Assembly: GCA_031281345.1 (NCBI GenBank)
Contig: JAITFN010000077.1
Location: 1-61,253, forward strand
Source of the DNA: Candidatus Fibrimonadaceae bacterium
Lineage (GTDB): Bacteria; Fibrobacterota; Fibrobacteria; Fibrobacterales; Fibrobacteraceae
DNA: 61,253 nt
Direction of reading: 5' to 3'
Shown here: positions 51,588 through 59,909 of the stretch, in pieces
How positions within the stretch are numbered: the stretch's first letter is position 1
Layout of the letters: the number at the start of each line of letters is the position of its first letter
The notes under the pieces: generated by a model
What the model saw: the letters and a program-made list of their open reading frames with translations, nothing else
Databases searched by the model: none
What the model was told of the DNA's origin: nothing
Made by a program: the position numbers and the translations under genes

Positions 51588-52031
51588 ATGAGTTTTATTT
51601 TATTGAAACCAACAGATACCATTCTTGGACTACTCACAGGTTCGCAGTCGGTTTATCTTTTGGATATAGGTTATTATCACGCAACGTTGAATATTTTGCT
51701 CAATAAATCTTGCTCTGGGTTTAATTACTGGATTTTAAGTTCTCTTGTTTTTGCTTACTTGGGGTTTAAATATTTTGATAAGCCTTTGCATAGAGCTTTG
51801 AGTGCTCCAATTTCTCTGTGCTGTGCGTATTTACTAACAATTTTTGCAAACTCATCGCGGATTTTTGCCTCTATTATTGTGCAAAACCAAACACGGTGGA
51901 TTTTGCCTGACCACCAGAGGTTGGTACACGAAACGGTGGGAATAATTACCTATCTGTCATTTCTTGTTTTGACTTATTATTTAACTGAAGAATTTTTAAA
52001 ACACAGGAAGAACAATGCAAAAATTGTTTAA
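51588..52031 (+). CDS. xrtK: exosortase K-like membrane protease/transpeptidase
   Basis: 147 residues, several membrane helices. The exosortase catalytic trio is present in order: Cys42 (NKSCSGFNYW), Arg91 (ANSSRIF) and His114 (LVHETVG). The small size and the adjoining MSEP-CTERM gene identify the exosortase K class, in which a short exosortase is paired with a single dedicated substrate. It cleaves near the membrane anchor of the target. It overlaps the target gene by 17 bases. Confidence 0.85.
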   Translation: MSFILLKPTDTILGLLTGSQSVYLLDIGYYHATLNILLNKSCSGFNYWILSSLVFAYLGFKYFDKPLHRALSAPISLCCAYLLTIFANSSRIFASIIVQNQTRWILPDHQRLVHETVGIITYLSFLVLTYYLTEEFLKHRKNNAKIV

Positions 52032-54789
52032 TCCGAAATGGATTTTTTTAGTAAATACCTTGCCAATAGTGGTGTTGTTCATTCTTTTCTCTGGGCAGTT
52101 TAGCATTATCAAAACTCTGTTAAATGAAGAAGCTATAAAGTATTGGAAAATATTTGGTACTTCGCTTGGAGTTTTGGGAATTTTGAATTTTGCTTATGCG
52201 GTTTATTTAACTGTTAAAAAGCAAAATGTTTCTATGGTTTATGGGATAATCGCCTTAATTTGCCATATTGCGTTTATTTATTTGTGTTTATTGAACGAAG
52301 GCAACATAATCACGTTTAATATTCCGAGATGGATGATTTCAGTTAATTTGTATTTATATGTAATCTCGTTTTTAATGCCAACGCTTGCTTATTCGCTATT
52401 TATTTTGATAGCTCATTTTACGCCAGAAACAAAAAAACATAAAGCCATTCACAATTTTTTAATCTCAATAAGTATTCCTGTTGGTTGTTATTTGTTATCT
52501 CAAATTTCATTTTCATTTCATTCTGATTTCATTTGGTCAATCATTGCGAATATACATACTTTTTTCGTACTCTTTAGTGTTTTGACACTTGTATTTTTCT
52601 TTTTTCTAGTCAGAACTATTTTCATTATTATCGCCGAAAAAACGGCTGTTTGGGAAAAATATCAGTTGGTTTTGAAATCTTTAATTGTGATTGCGTTTCT
52701 ATTTGGATTACTCATATTCGCAGGAATATTTATTGGAGGAATGTGGTCTTGGAGTTTTGGAGAATTTCTCAATCCCTGGTTTTATATACTTGCCATATTC
52801 AATGGTATTTTAATTTGCCTGCCAAATCTTGAAAATAAATTTTACCGACTTTCTTTGTTCGCTTTGCGAAGCGTAACATTTTCCTATACATTCTATTTCT
52901 TTATGGTATTTTTGCCATTTTCGCCATTGGCTGTTATTGCTATAATTTTTATTGGACTCGGTTTTTTGCTGCTTGCACCGTTGTTGCTTTTCATCATTCA
53001 CATAGCGGAAATTTCTAAAGATTTTGGATATTTAAGAACTTGGTTTTCAAAAAAGAGCCTCATTGCAATATTGGCACTTTGCTTTTTAGTGATTCCCACA
53101 TGTGTTACGGCAACCTATTTAAAAGACAAAAGCATTTTAAACGAAGCTCTTGCATATTTATACGCTCCCGATTATTCCAAACAATACAACATAGATAAAA
53201 AATCGCTGAAAAAAACATTAAGGGTTATCAATTATCACCAAATTTATAGCGGAAGAGGCGGAGATTTTTTCTCAAATGGAATTCCCTATTTAACATCATA
53301 TTTTAATTGGATTGTTTTGGACAATCACTCCATTTCCAGAACAAAAAGCGACTATATAAAACAGGTATTTTTTGGACCTGATAGTTCCAAATCGGAGACG
53401 GAATTTGATATTAGAAACAGCCGCGTAGAAATCACCGGTATTTCAGCAAGCGGCACTTACGATGAATCGCAGAATGCTTGGAAAACTTGGGTGAATTTGG
53501 AGATAACCAATAAAAGTGATAATTTTATTCAGGAATATTCAACTACCATTGATTTACCCGAAGGTTGCTGGATTAGTGATTATTATTTAGATGTAGAAGG
53601 CAGAAAAGAATATGGAATTTTGTCAGAGAAAAAAACGGCGATGTGGGTTTATTCAAATATAAGAAATGTAAGGAGAGACCCAGGAATTTTGCATTACCTT
53701 ACTGGCAATAAAGTTGCTTTTAAAGTATTTCCGTTTTCAAGACAAGAAACGAGAAAAACAGGAATCGAATTTTTGCATAAAGAACCGCTGAAATTGACTA
53801 TTGACAGCAATATTATTGAACTAGGAAATGAGGAAAAACCATTAAATACAAGTATTGAAACGGAAAACTTTGCATACATTTCCGCAGAACAAAAACAAAA
53901 GCTCATAGCAGCCCTGCGCAAACCTTATTTTCATTTTTTAGTGGATGCCTCAAAAGGCAAAGAAAAAGATTCAACCGAGTTTGCAAAGCGAATAGAGAAT
54001 TTTTTAGAAAATAAGCATATAATGTCGGAAAATGCACAAATCAGTTTTGTGAATACGTATGTTGATTCGCCTAAGCGAACTTACGAAGGCGGTTTCTATT
54101 TAGAGAGAGCCATAAAAACCGTACTCTTCAATGCTTACAAAAATAAATCCTATCCTATTATAGTAGTGGTAACAGACGACATTCAAAATGCAATTTTAGA
54201 AAAGGATTTTTCTGATTTTAAATTTGCATTTCCAGAAAGCGACTTGTTTTTTGAACTCGACTATAATGGAGATAATGTATTTACGCATTCATTGAGCAAC
54301 AATCCGATAAAACGACTCTCTTACGGTCTTCCTTCTTTTGAACAAACAGTTTTGGAATACAAATTCGCAGATAATTCGGTTGCTTATTTGCCAAATAACA
54401 ACGAACCGAGCATAGTTTTGAAGAATGAGATATTTGAAATTGCAGAAAAGGAAATTGAGGAAAAAAATTGGCAATCTGCCTTGGCTATGCAGGCAATGCG
54501 GATGTCACATATTTTACACCCCGAAAGAGCTGCTAAAGAATGGCAAAAATTGGTAAAATACAGCTTTCTCTCAAAAATAATGACACCGGAAACATCTTAT
54601 TTGGTTGTTGAAAACGAAGCGCAAAAAGCAATTTTGAGGAGCAAGCAGAAAGAAGTTCTATCCAGCAATAAATTTTTAGATCTAGACGAAGATACCACCC
54701 AACGAATGAGTGAACCGAATATATGGATTTTAATGGTTTTGTTCGGTTTGATTTTGTGGGGGCTAAGGAGACATTTATGGCGGCAGTGA
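52015..54789 (+). CDS. MSEP-CTERM membrane protein with VIT domain (exosortase K substrate)
   Basis: 924 residues. About ten N-terminal membrane helices (to residue ~370), a VIT (vault/inter-alpha-trypsin) domain around residues 455-585, a vWA-like region around 625-760, and at the C-terminus MSEP (898-901) followed by a hydrophobic helix and basic RRHLWRQ tail. That last part is the sorting signal recognised by exosortase K. It overlaps both neighbours, so the three genes are translationally linked. Confidence 0.87.
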   Translation: MQKLFNPKWIFLVNTLPIVVLFILFSGQFSIIKTLLNEEAIKYWKIFGTSLGVLGILNFAYAVYLTVKKQNVSMVYGIIALICHIAFIYLCLLNEGNIITFNIPRWMISVNLYLYVISFLMPTLAYSLFILIAHFTPETKKHKAIHNFLISISIPVGCYLLSQISFSFHSDFIWSIIANIHTFFVLFSVLTLVFFFFLVRTIFIIIAEKTAVWEKYQLVLKSLIVIAFLFGLLIFAGIFIGGMWSWSFGEFLNPWFYILAIFNGILICLPNLENKFYRLSLFALRSVTFSYTFYFFMVFLPFSPLAVIAIIFIGLGFLLLAPLLLFIIHIAEISKDFGYLRTWFSKKSLIAILALCFLVIPTCVTATYLKDKSILNEALAYLYAPDYSKQYNIDKKSLKKTLRVINYHQIYSGRGGDFFSNGIPYLTSYFNWIVLDNHSISRTKSDYIKQVFFGPDSSKSETEFDIRNSRVEITGISASGTYDESQNAWKTWVNLEITNKSDNFIQEYSTTIDLPEGCWISDYYLDVEGRKEYGILSEKKTAMWVYSNIRNVRRDPGILHYLTGNKVAFKVFPFSRQETRKTGIEFLHKEPLKLTIDSNIIELGNEEKPLNTSIETENFAYISAEQKQKLIAALRKPYFHFLVDASKGKEKDSTEFAKRIENFLENKHIMSENAQISFVNTYVDSPKRTYEGGFYLERAIKTVLFNAYKNKSYPIIVVVTDDIQNAILEKDFSDFKFAFPESDLFFELDYNGDNVFTHSLSNNPIKRLSYGLPSFEQTVLEYKFADNSVAYLPNNNEPSIVLKNEIFEIAEKEIEEKNWQSALAMQAMRMSHILHPERAAKEWQKLVKYSFLSKIMTPETSYLVVENEAQKAILRSKQKEVLSSNKFLDLDEDTTQRMSEPNIWILMVLFGLILWGLRRHLWRQ

Positions 54790-56015
54790 GAATAGATTCG
54801 CTTATCAAATCCATAGCCACAGCTTTGGATATTGTGGAAGGTGCTCTTTTGGGAGCTAGCACCAATCACGGCAAACGAATTGCAGTTCTTTGCGCAAAAA
54901 TGGGAAAAGTCTTGGAGAAAAATCCAGAGGAAATCACCGCTCTTGCAATTTGCGCACTGCTCCACGATAATGCACTAACCGAATATATACTTTCTGAGAA
55001 AAAAGATGGAAAACACGATCCAGCTATGAAAAAACATTGCGAATACGGTCAGCGAAATGTCGATGCTCTCCATTTTAAAACAAATGTAAAGAACTTTATT
55101 CTCTATCACCACGAAAAGGCAAATGGCACAGGACCATTCGGCATACGTGAAGGAGAAGGACCCCTTGAAGCAGAACTCATTGCCATTGCTGATTCAATTG
55201 ATGCAACTCACCACCTGCAAAGACTGGAACCTGAAAATTTACAAGTTATCCGTGATATAATTGTTGAAGAAACTGGGAAAAATTACAGCAAAATAGCGGC
55301 AGAAACGATGTTGGAAATTTTAGACACCTCTACAATTTTATCTCTTAAAGATAATGCTATTAAACAAACCGCTTCGGAAGTTTTATTCCCCTGGACTGAG
55401 GATATACAAACAGAAACTATTTTTGGCTTGGCTGGTTTTATCGCCAGTATTATTGATTACAAATCGGTTTTTACACAAAAACATTCAACCCAAATTGCCA
55501 ATAAAGCTTGGTTTATGGGAAAATACTACCGATATGAACCGCAAAAATTGGCTGAAATATATTTGGCAGCCTCTCTTCACGATCTCGGCAAATTGGCAGT
55601 TCCCTCTGATATTCTGGAAAAATCCGGTAAACTTTCCGATGAGGAATTTGAAATTATCAAGGGACACGTTCGCCTTACTTGGGAACTTTTAAGCGATATT
55701 GAAGGATTTGAAACTATATGTCAATGGGCATCCAATCATCACGAAAAATTAGACGGTAGTGGTTATCCCTTTGGTAAAAAAGCTCCTGAATTGGATTTTA
55801 ATTCCAGACTATTGACCTGCTTGGATTTATATCAAGCGATAAGCGAGGAAAGGCCATACCACCCCAGACGCAGTCACGCAGATACTATGCGAATACTTTA
55901 TGAAATGGCAGGTATGGGAAAAATAGACGGAGATATTACAAAAGACCTAGATATTGCCCTTGCTCCATACGACGGCAAAGATTTTCCACCACCAAGTTAT
56001 TTAGAAGGGAGGTAA
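54777..56015 (+). CDS. tandem HD / HD-GYP domain protein, probable c-di-GMP phosphodiesterase
   Basis: 412 residues from the ATG at 54777, which has AAGGAG upstream; the longer 54723 frame is unlikely. An N-terminal HD domain (ALLHDN, YHHEKANGTGPFG, residues about 30-150) is followed by a C-terminal HD-GYP-type domain: SLHDLGKLAVPSDIL, then NHHEKLDGSGYPFGKK and ERPYHPRR. It may hydrolyse cyclic di-GMP. It overlaps the end of the MSEP-CTERM gene by 13 bases, so it is co-produced with the exosortase system. Confidence 0.85.
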   Translation: MAAVRIDSLIKSIATALDIVEGALLGASTNHGKRIAVLCAKMGKVLEKNPEEITALAICALLHDNALTEYILSEKKDGKHDPAMKKHCEYGQRNVDALHFKTNVKNFILYHHEKANGTGPFGIREGEGPLEAELIAIADSIDATHHLQRLEPENLQVIRDIIVEETGKNYSKIAAETMLEILDTSTILSLKDNAIKQTASEVLFPWTEDIQTETIFGLAGFIASIIDYKSVFTQKHSTQIANKAWFMGKYYRYEPQKLAEIYLAASLHDLGKLAVPSDILEKSGKLSDEEFEIIKGHVRLTWELLSDIEGFETICQWASNHHEKLDGSGYPFGKKAPELDFNSRLLTCLDLYQAISEERPYHPRRSHADTMRILYEMAGMGKIDGDITKDLDIALAPYDGKDFPPPSYLEGR

Positions 56016-56018
56016 AAG

Positions 56019-56723
56019 ATGGAACGGCCTATAATCGGAGTTATTCCCCTTTGGGACGAAGAGAAAGATAGTATATGGATGCTGCCCGGCTATATGCAAG
56101 GCTTGGAAGAAGCAAGTGCTGTGCCTATGATTCTGCATTTGACGGATTCGGAAACCGTACTGAAACAGACTATAAGTCTCTTTGACGGTTTTCTATTCAC
56201 TGGAGGGCAGGATGTAAATCCTAAACTATACGGACAGGATAAAAATGAGCATTGTGGAGAAATCTGCGATATGCGTGATAAAATGGAAACGTACATTTTT
56301 CGCGAAGCCGTTTTGAATCAAAATAAACCTTCGCTTGGAATTTGCCGCGGCATACAATTTTTAAATGTAATGCTCGGTGGAAGTTTGCATCAGGATATTC
56401 CCACAGAACTTCCTAGCACAATAATCCATTCCCAAAATTCGCCTTATGATGTTCCCGCCCACGATGTTAAAATAATCCCGGGTACTCCACTGCATAAACT
56501 TGCTGGAAAAGAACACCTTGAAGTGAACAGTTCTCATCATCAGGGAATAAATAGGATAGCAAAAGAGCTTGAAATTATGGCGGTGGCTGGCGATGGTCTT
56601 GTGGAAGCTGTATATATGCCGACTCATCCTCACGTTTGGGCTGTGCAGTGGCATCCAGAATATTCTCTCAAAGATGAAATGTCAAAGAAGATATTTTCAA
56701 ATTTTGTAAAGAGTATTGAATAA
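56019..56723 (+). CDS. class I glutamine amidotransferase-type gamma-glutamyl hydrolase
   Basis: 234 residues. The catalytic Cys109 lies in GICRGIQFLN, and the His-Glu pair in WHPEYS near the end. FTGGQDVNPKLYG is typical of the PuuD family, which hydrolyses gamma-glutamyl amides such as gamma-glutamyl-GABA. It is convergent with the deacylase pair, nine bases apart. Confidence 0.85.
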   Translation: MERPIIGVIPLWDEEKDSIWMLPGYMQGLEEASAVPMILHLTDSETVLKQTISLFDGFLFTGGQDVNPKLYGQDKNEHCGEICDMRDKMETYIFREAVLNQNKPSLGICRGIQFLNVMLGGSLHQDIPTELPSTIIHSQNSPYDVPAHDVKIIPGTPLHKLAGKEHLEVNSSHHQGINRIAKELEIMAVAGDGLVEAVYMPTHPHVWAVQWHPEYSLKDEMSKKIFSNFVKSIE

Positions 56724-56731
56724 ACAAAAAA

Positions 56732-57676
56732 TCACGTGTAGCTAAACGGCACAATGTTGAATACGTCTGAATATTCCGTCACTAGTTGCTTATTGTAAGC
56801 AAAAAATACCGTTCCGTCTGTTGGTGATTTTATTCGCCCTATCGTGTTACCCTCTAAAGGATGGATTATCTCGCAGAGCAGATCGCCCTCGGATACCTCT
56901 TCGCCTACATAGACGTGTTTTTTCAGTATTCCAGCGTTACGTGCTTGGACATTTATTATTAATTCTTCGTTTAGCACACGGGTATGCATTCCGCGGTGCA
57001 GTGCCCATTTGATTATCCCCTTGGCTATGAGAAAACGCAGTACAGCATTTACAGCGGTTTGCGTAGATTGCCTCCCGATGTGCTCTGTATAATTTGAAAA
57101 TAACGAGTAAGCGTGGCAACCCCATATCTGCCAATTATAGTTGAGTGTAGCGGTGTCGTAGGGCTGCGGTATTCTGATAAGTCCGTAGGGCAAACCGAAA
57201 TCGGTAAGCGATTCGTAGGTTTCGCGGTTCTTGCAATCGGTATCCATCACCTTTACGTGCGGCAGGAATTCGCCCTCGCGGTAGAAACTTGCCATTTGTA
57301 CTCCGTAAACATAATCTTTGATTGACTTGAACAGCCCGTCTGCGATTCGTTGCGTAGTTTCGCCCTGATCGTAGCCAGGGAACATTCGGTTGATGTCGGT
57401 GTTGTCTAGCGGCCAAAAACGTTTTCCGATATTCATGGAATAGTGATTTGCACACGGTATTATCATTATGCTCTTGCCATTGGCTATGCAACCGTTTTCT
57501 TCTAAACGTTTGAGCGTGTCGATTAATTGGGCGCAGATAGCCATCTGCTGAATTTCGTTGCCGCGAAGTGCTCCCACCACGCAGCACGAATGTTCGCCAG
57601 AGCCAAAGGTGTACCCTATGATATTCATGCTCTCTCGGTAGAGCGATTTTATTGAGTATATAACGTTCTTATCCAT
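56732..57676 (-). CDS. M14-like deacylase paralogue lacking zinc ligands
   Basis: 314 residues, homologous along its length to the next gene upstream (shared CAQL, DxxxNRxFPG, C-terminal biotinyl-lipoyl-like beta domain). In the zinc site GTHGDE has become GALRGNE (His to Arg), and CIDIHSS has become GVQMASF, so both His ligands are missing. It is probably a non-catalytic partner or regulator of the active paralogue. The first eight bases overlap that gene, and GGAGG precedes the ATG. Confidence 0.8.
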   Translation of the reverse strand: MDKNVIYSIKSLYRESMNIIGYTFGSGEHSCCVVGALRGNEIQQMAICAQLIDTLKRLEENGCIANGKSIMIIPCANHYSMNIGKRFWPLDNTDINRMFPGYDQGETTQRIADGLFKSIKDYVYGVQMASFYREGEFLPHVKVMDTDCKNRETYESLTDFGLPYGLIRIPQPYDTATLNYNWQIWGCHAYSLFSNYTEHIGRQSTQTAVNAVLRFLIAKGIIKWALHRGMHTRVLNEELIINVQARNAGILKKHVYVGEEVSEGDLLCEIIHPLEGNTIGRIKSPTDGTVFFAYNKQLVTEYSDVFNIVPFSYT

Positions 57677-58607
57677 TTTTTGAATCCTCCATTATTCGTG
57701 CTAGGAGTGAACCACCGAATACGACTGGATATTCTCTAAGCGTAAACAATAAGCCGGAGTTCGGTGCAAGCACTTCTTCAACAACAACGCCTACGAGCGG
57801 GTCTATTACTTTGCCAATACAGTCGCCAGCGTTTACATGGCTGCCATGCGAGGCACCCGGAATAAATATTCCGTGTGCATCTGAGTTCAGAAAATCTATG
57901 CGCTGATCCTTTGAAACTAGCGGCTTTCGCACTTGCCCTATTTGCCCACTCCACATTCCAAGTTCGTGTAGCAAATTCAGTATTCCGTCAACGAGTTGTG
58001 TGCAATAGTTCTCTGTGATGCGCATTCCAACACCCATCTCAACCACCAAAGTTTTAACGCCGCGTATGTTGAGTGAGTGCGCAAGAGTTGATTCCAGCAC
58101 TGTTGCCGATGCGTGTATCCATACTAGATCTACATTGAGCATCACAGCGTAGGACAGTAGTTCGGCTGCAGTTTGTTCGCTTACACGCACCTGCGGTATC
58201 TCACGCAGAAAGATGTTGCTGGAATGTATGTCTATGCACATATCCGCGCCGTCAATATCGTGGATTACATCATGAGCCACGACTTCTGCGAGCAAGCCTG
58301 TTTGCGAGCCTGGGAATATGCGGTTCATATCCAAATCAAACATCGGAAATCCACGCGTAACGGAATCAATTCCCAGTGGATTCAGAGCGGGATAAATATC
58401 CACGATGCCAGAGAGTTTCTGTTTATCTTCGTTCAAAATCTTCGCTAACTGTGCACAGACATATTGTCCTTCCAATTCGTCTCCGTGAGTTCCTGTAACA
58501 ACGCAAACTCGCTTGCACCCCGGTCCTGCATCGTTCTCTATGCGGTTCTTCTGTATAATGAAGTTCTCCGCAACGGGCAAAGCAGCCACAGACACTGGTT
58601 TTATCAT
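57669..58607 (-). CDS. succinylglutamate desuccinylase/aspartoacylase-type M14 deacylase
   Basis: 312 residues from ATG 58607, which is 5 bases after GGAGG; the TTG one codon earlier is too close. The zinc ligands His-x-x-Glu (VTGTHGDELEG) and His (CIDIHSS) are intact, with FDLDMNRIFPGS and a Glu-containing TLVVEMGVGM. C-terminal beta domain as in AstE relatives. It should deacylate an N-acyl amino acid or related amide. Promoter TATATTAC at 58627-58634. Confidence 0.87.
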   Translation of the reverse strand: MIKPVSVAALPVAENFIIQKNRIENDAGPGCKRVCVVTGTHGDELEGQYVCAQLAKILNEDKQKLSGIVDIYPALNPLGIDSVTRGFPMFDLDMNRIFPGSQTGLLAEVVAHDVIHDIDGADMCIDIHSSNIFLREIPQVRVSEQTAAELLSYAVMLNVDLVWIHASATVLESTLAHSLNIRGVKTLVVEMGVGMRITENYCTQLVDGILNLLHELGMWSGQIGQVRKPLVSKDQRIDFLNSDAHGIFIPGASHGSHVNAGDCIGKVIDPLVGVVVEEVLAPNSGLLFTLREYPVVFGGSLLARIMEDSKNG

Positions 58608-58828
58608 CAAAACCTCCGTTTTGTTAGTAATATACTATATATTAAACACAGGCAAGCACAAACAAACGCACGAGGTTTGCATTTATTTTGCCTGCAATTA
58701 TTTAAAAAGCCCATCTATAAATGCCCTATCAAGTGGCGGGCATACTTATTTGCAAACAACTGTATGCAAAATATGCCATTTTCACATTTTTTGACCATTT
58801 TTCTAGTATTTATAGCTATATTCCAACT

Positions 58829-59845
58829 ATGTCCAGAAAAACAGCACAGCTATTTGATTTAATGTTCAAAAGCATAATAAAGGATGCAAGTTCATCTGCG
58901 GTTGTGCATTTGATAAACGGCATTTACAAAAAGAATTATCCGTTAGATACAAAGGTAACCATTGAACCAAACGAGCTTATCAAAGAACACCCTAAATCCG
59001 GCAAAATGGAGAAAATTATCTCCGATATAATAATAACCTTGCATAGCGAAAACAAAAAAGATACCTTCCTATTGGAAGCACAGATAGATGATGATTTAGA
59101 AATTATACTTAGAATTTTCAATTACAGTACTTTGATTGCACTAGACAAAAGGACTGTTTCTGCTGACGGTTCTTGTATGAAAATAGAGATGCCCTCTCCT
59201 GTGGTGATTTACTGGGAAGCGAGCAATACGAAAGACATAGTTTCCGTTGAGATAAAGTTTCCAAATAAAAAGAGCGTAGTGTATGAGATACCAACGTTCA
59301 AGGTTTTGCAGCATTCCGTTTCCGAGTTGGAGAATATGGCGTTGTTGCTGCCATTTTACATTTTGAAGATACGCAAGGAGTTGGAGAGAAAAGGCATTGA
59401 CTCTGCCAAGAGGAAGATTTTGTCTAAGAGGTTGGAGGGTTATGTAATAGAGATAGGCAAAGTTTTCAAAAGGCTTGTGAGAAATAACTATATTACGGCT
59501 AAGGATGCGGCTATGCTTTTGCGCAGGCTGTTGAATATGAATTTGGAACTCTACGGCAATTATCCGGAGTTTGTGGAGGTAGATATGACATTGAAGCAGT
59601 TAGTAGATACAGGCATTGACGAGGCTATTGACAAGGCTGTAAATAAGGCTGTAAATAAGGCTGTGAGTAAGGCTGTAGCCGAAACTAAAAAGGCTGTTGT
59701 AGCCAAAACTAAAGCTGAGGCAAAGGCAGCAATAGCTGAGAAAAGAATAAGCCGAACCGCCAAAGCAATGAAAGCAGGCGGTGAGGCTATGGATAAGATT
59801 ATGCGTTATACTGGGCTTTCGCGCCGCGAGATTATGGCTTTGTAG
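58829..59845 (+). CDS. Rpn/PD-(D/E)XK nuclease-family transposase-like protein
   Basis: 338 residues from ATG 58829, six bases after TATATT; the longer 58721 frame is discarded. PD-(D/E)XK core: DLMFKSIIKD, IISDIIITL, FLLEAQIDDD (D and E-x-Q). The C-terminus has four or more AVNKAVNKAV repeats and a long charged helix, then RTAKAMKAGGEAMDKIMRYTGLSRREIMAL, the typical Rpn tail. These proteins promote RecA-independent recombination. It probably is a mobile gene without inverted repeats. Confidence 0.87.
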   Translation: MSRKTAQLFDLMFKSIIKDASSSAVVHLINGIYKKNYPLDTKVTIEPNELIKEHPKSGKMEKIISDIIITLHSENKKDTFLLEAQIDDDLEIILRIFNYSTLIALDKRTVSADGSCMKIEMPSPVVIYWEASNTKDIVSVEIKFPNKKSVVYEIPTFKVLQHSVSELENMALLLPFYILKIRKELERKGIDSAKRKILSKRLEGYVIEIGKVFKRLVRNNYITAKDAAMLLRRLLNMNLELYGNYPEFVEVDMTLKQLVDTGIDEAIDKAVNKAVNKAVSKAVAETKKAVVAKTKAEAKAAIAEKRISRTAKAMKAGGEAMDKIMRYTGLSRREIMAL

Positions 59846-59878
59846 CAAAAAACCCGCCCCCTTTCGGGTGGGCGGGCT
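59845..59878 (-). terminator. Rho-independent terminator for the FISUMP gene
   Basis: On the minus strand GCCCGCCCACCCGAAAGG pairs through GGGCGGG with a T6 run after it. It lies 32 bases downstream of the FISUMP stop. On the plus strand the A-run precedes and no T-run follows, so it works mainly in the minus direction. Confidence 0.75.
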
Positions 59879-59909
59879 TGCAACCTCAATAACACACGGT
59901 TGCGGTTGC

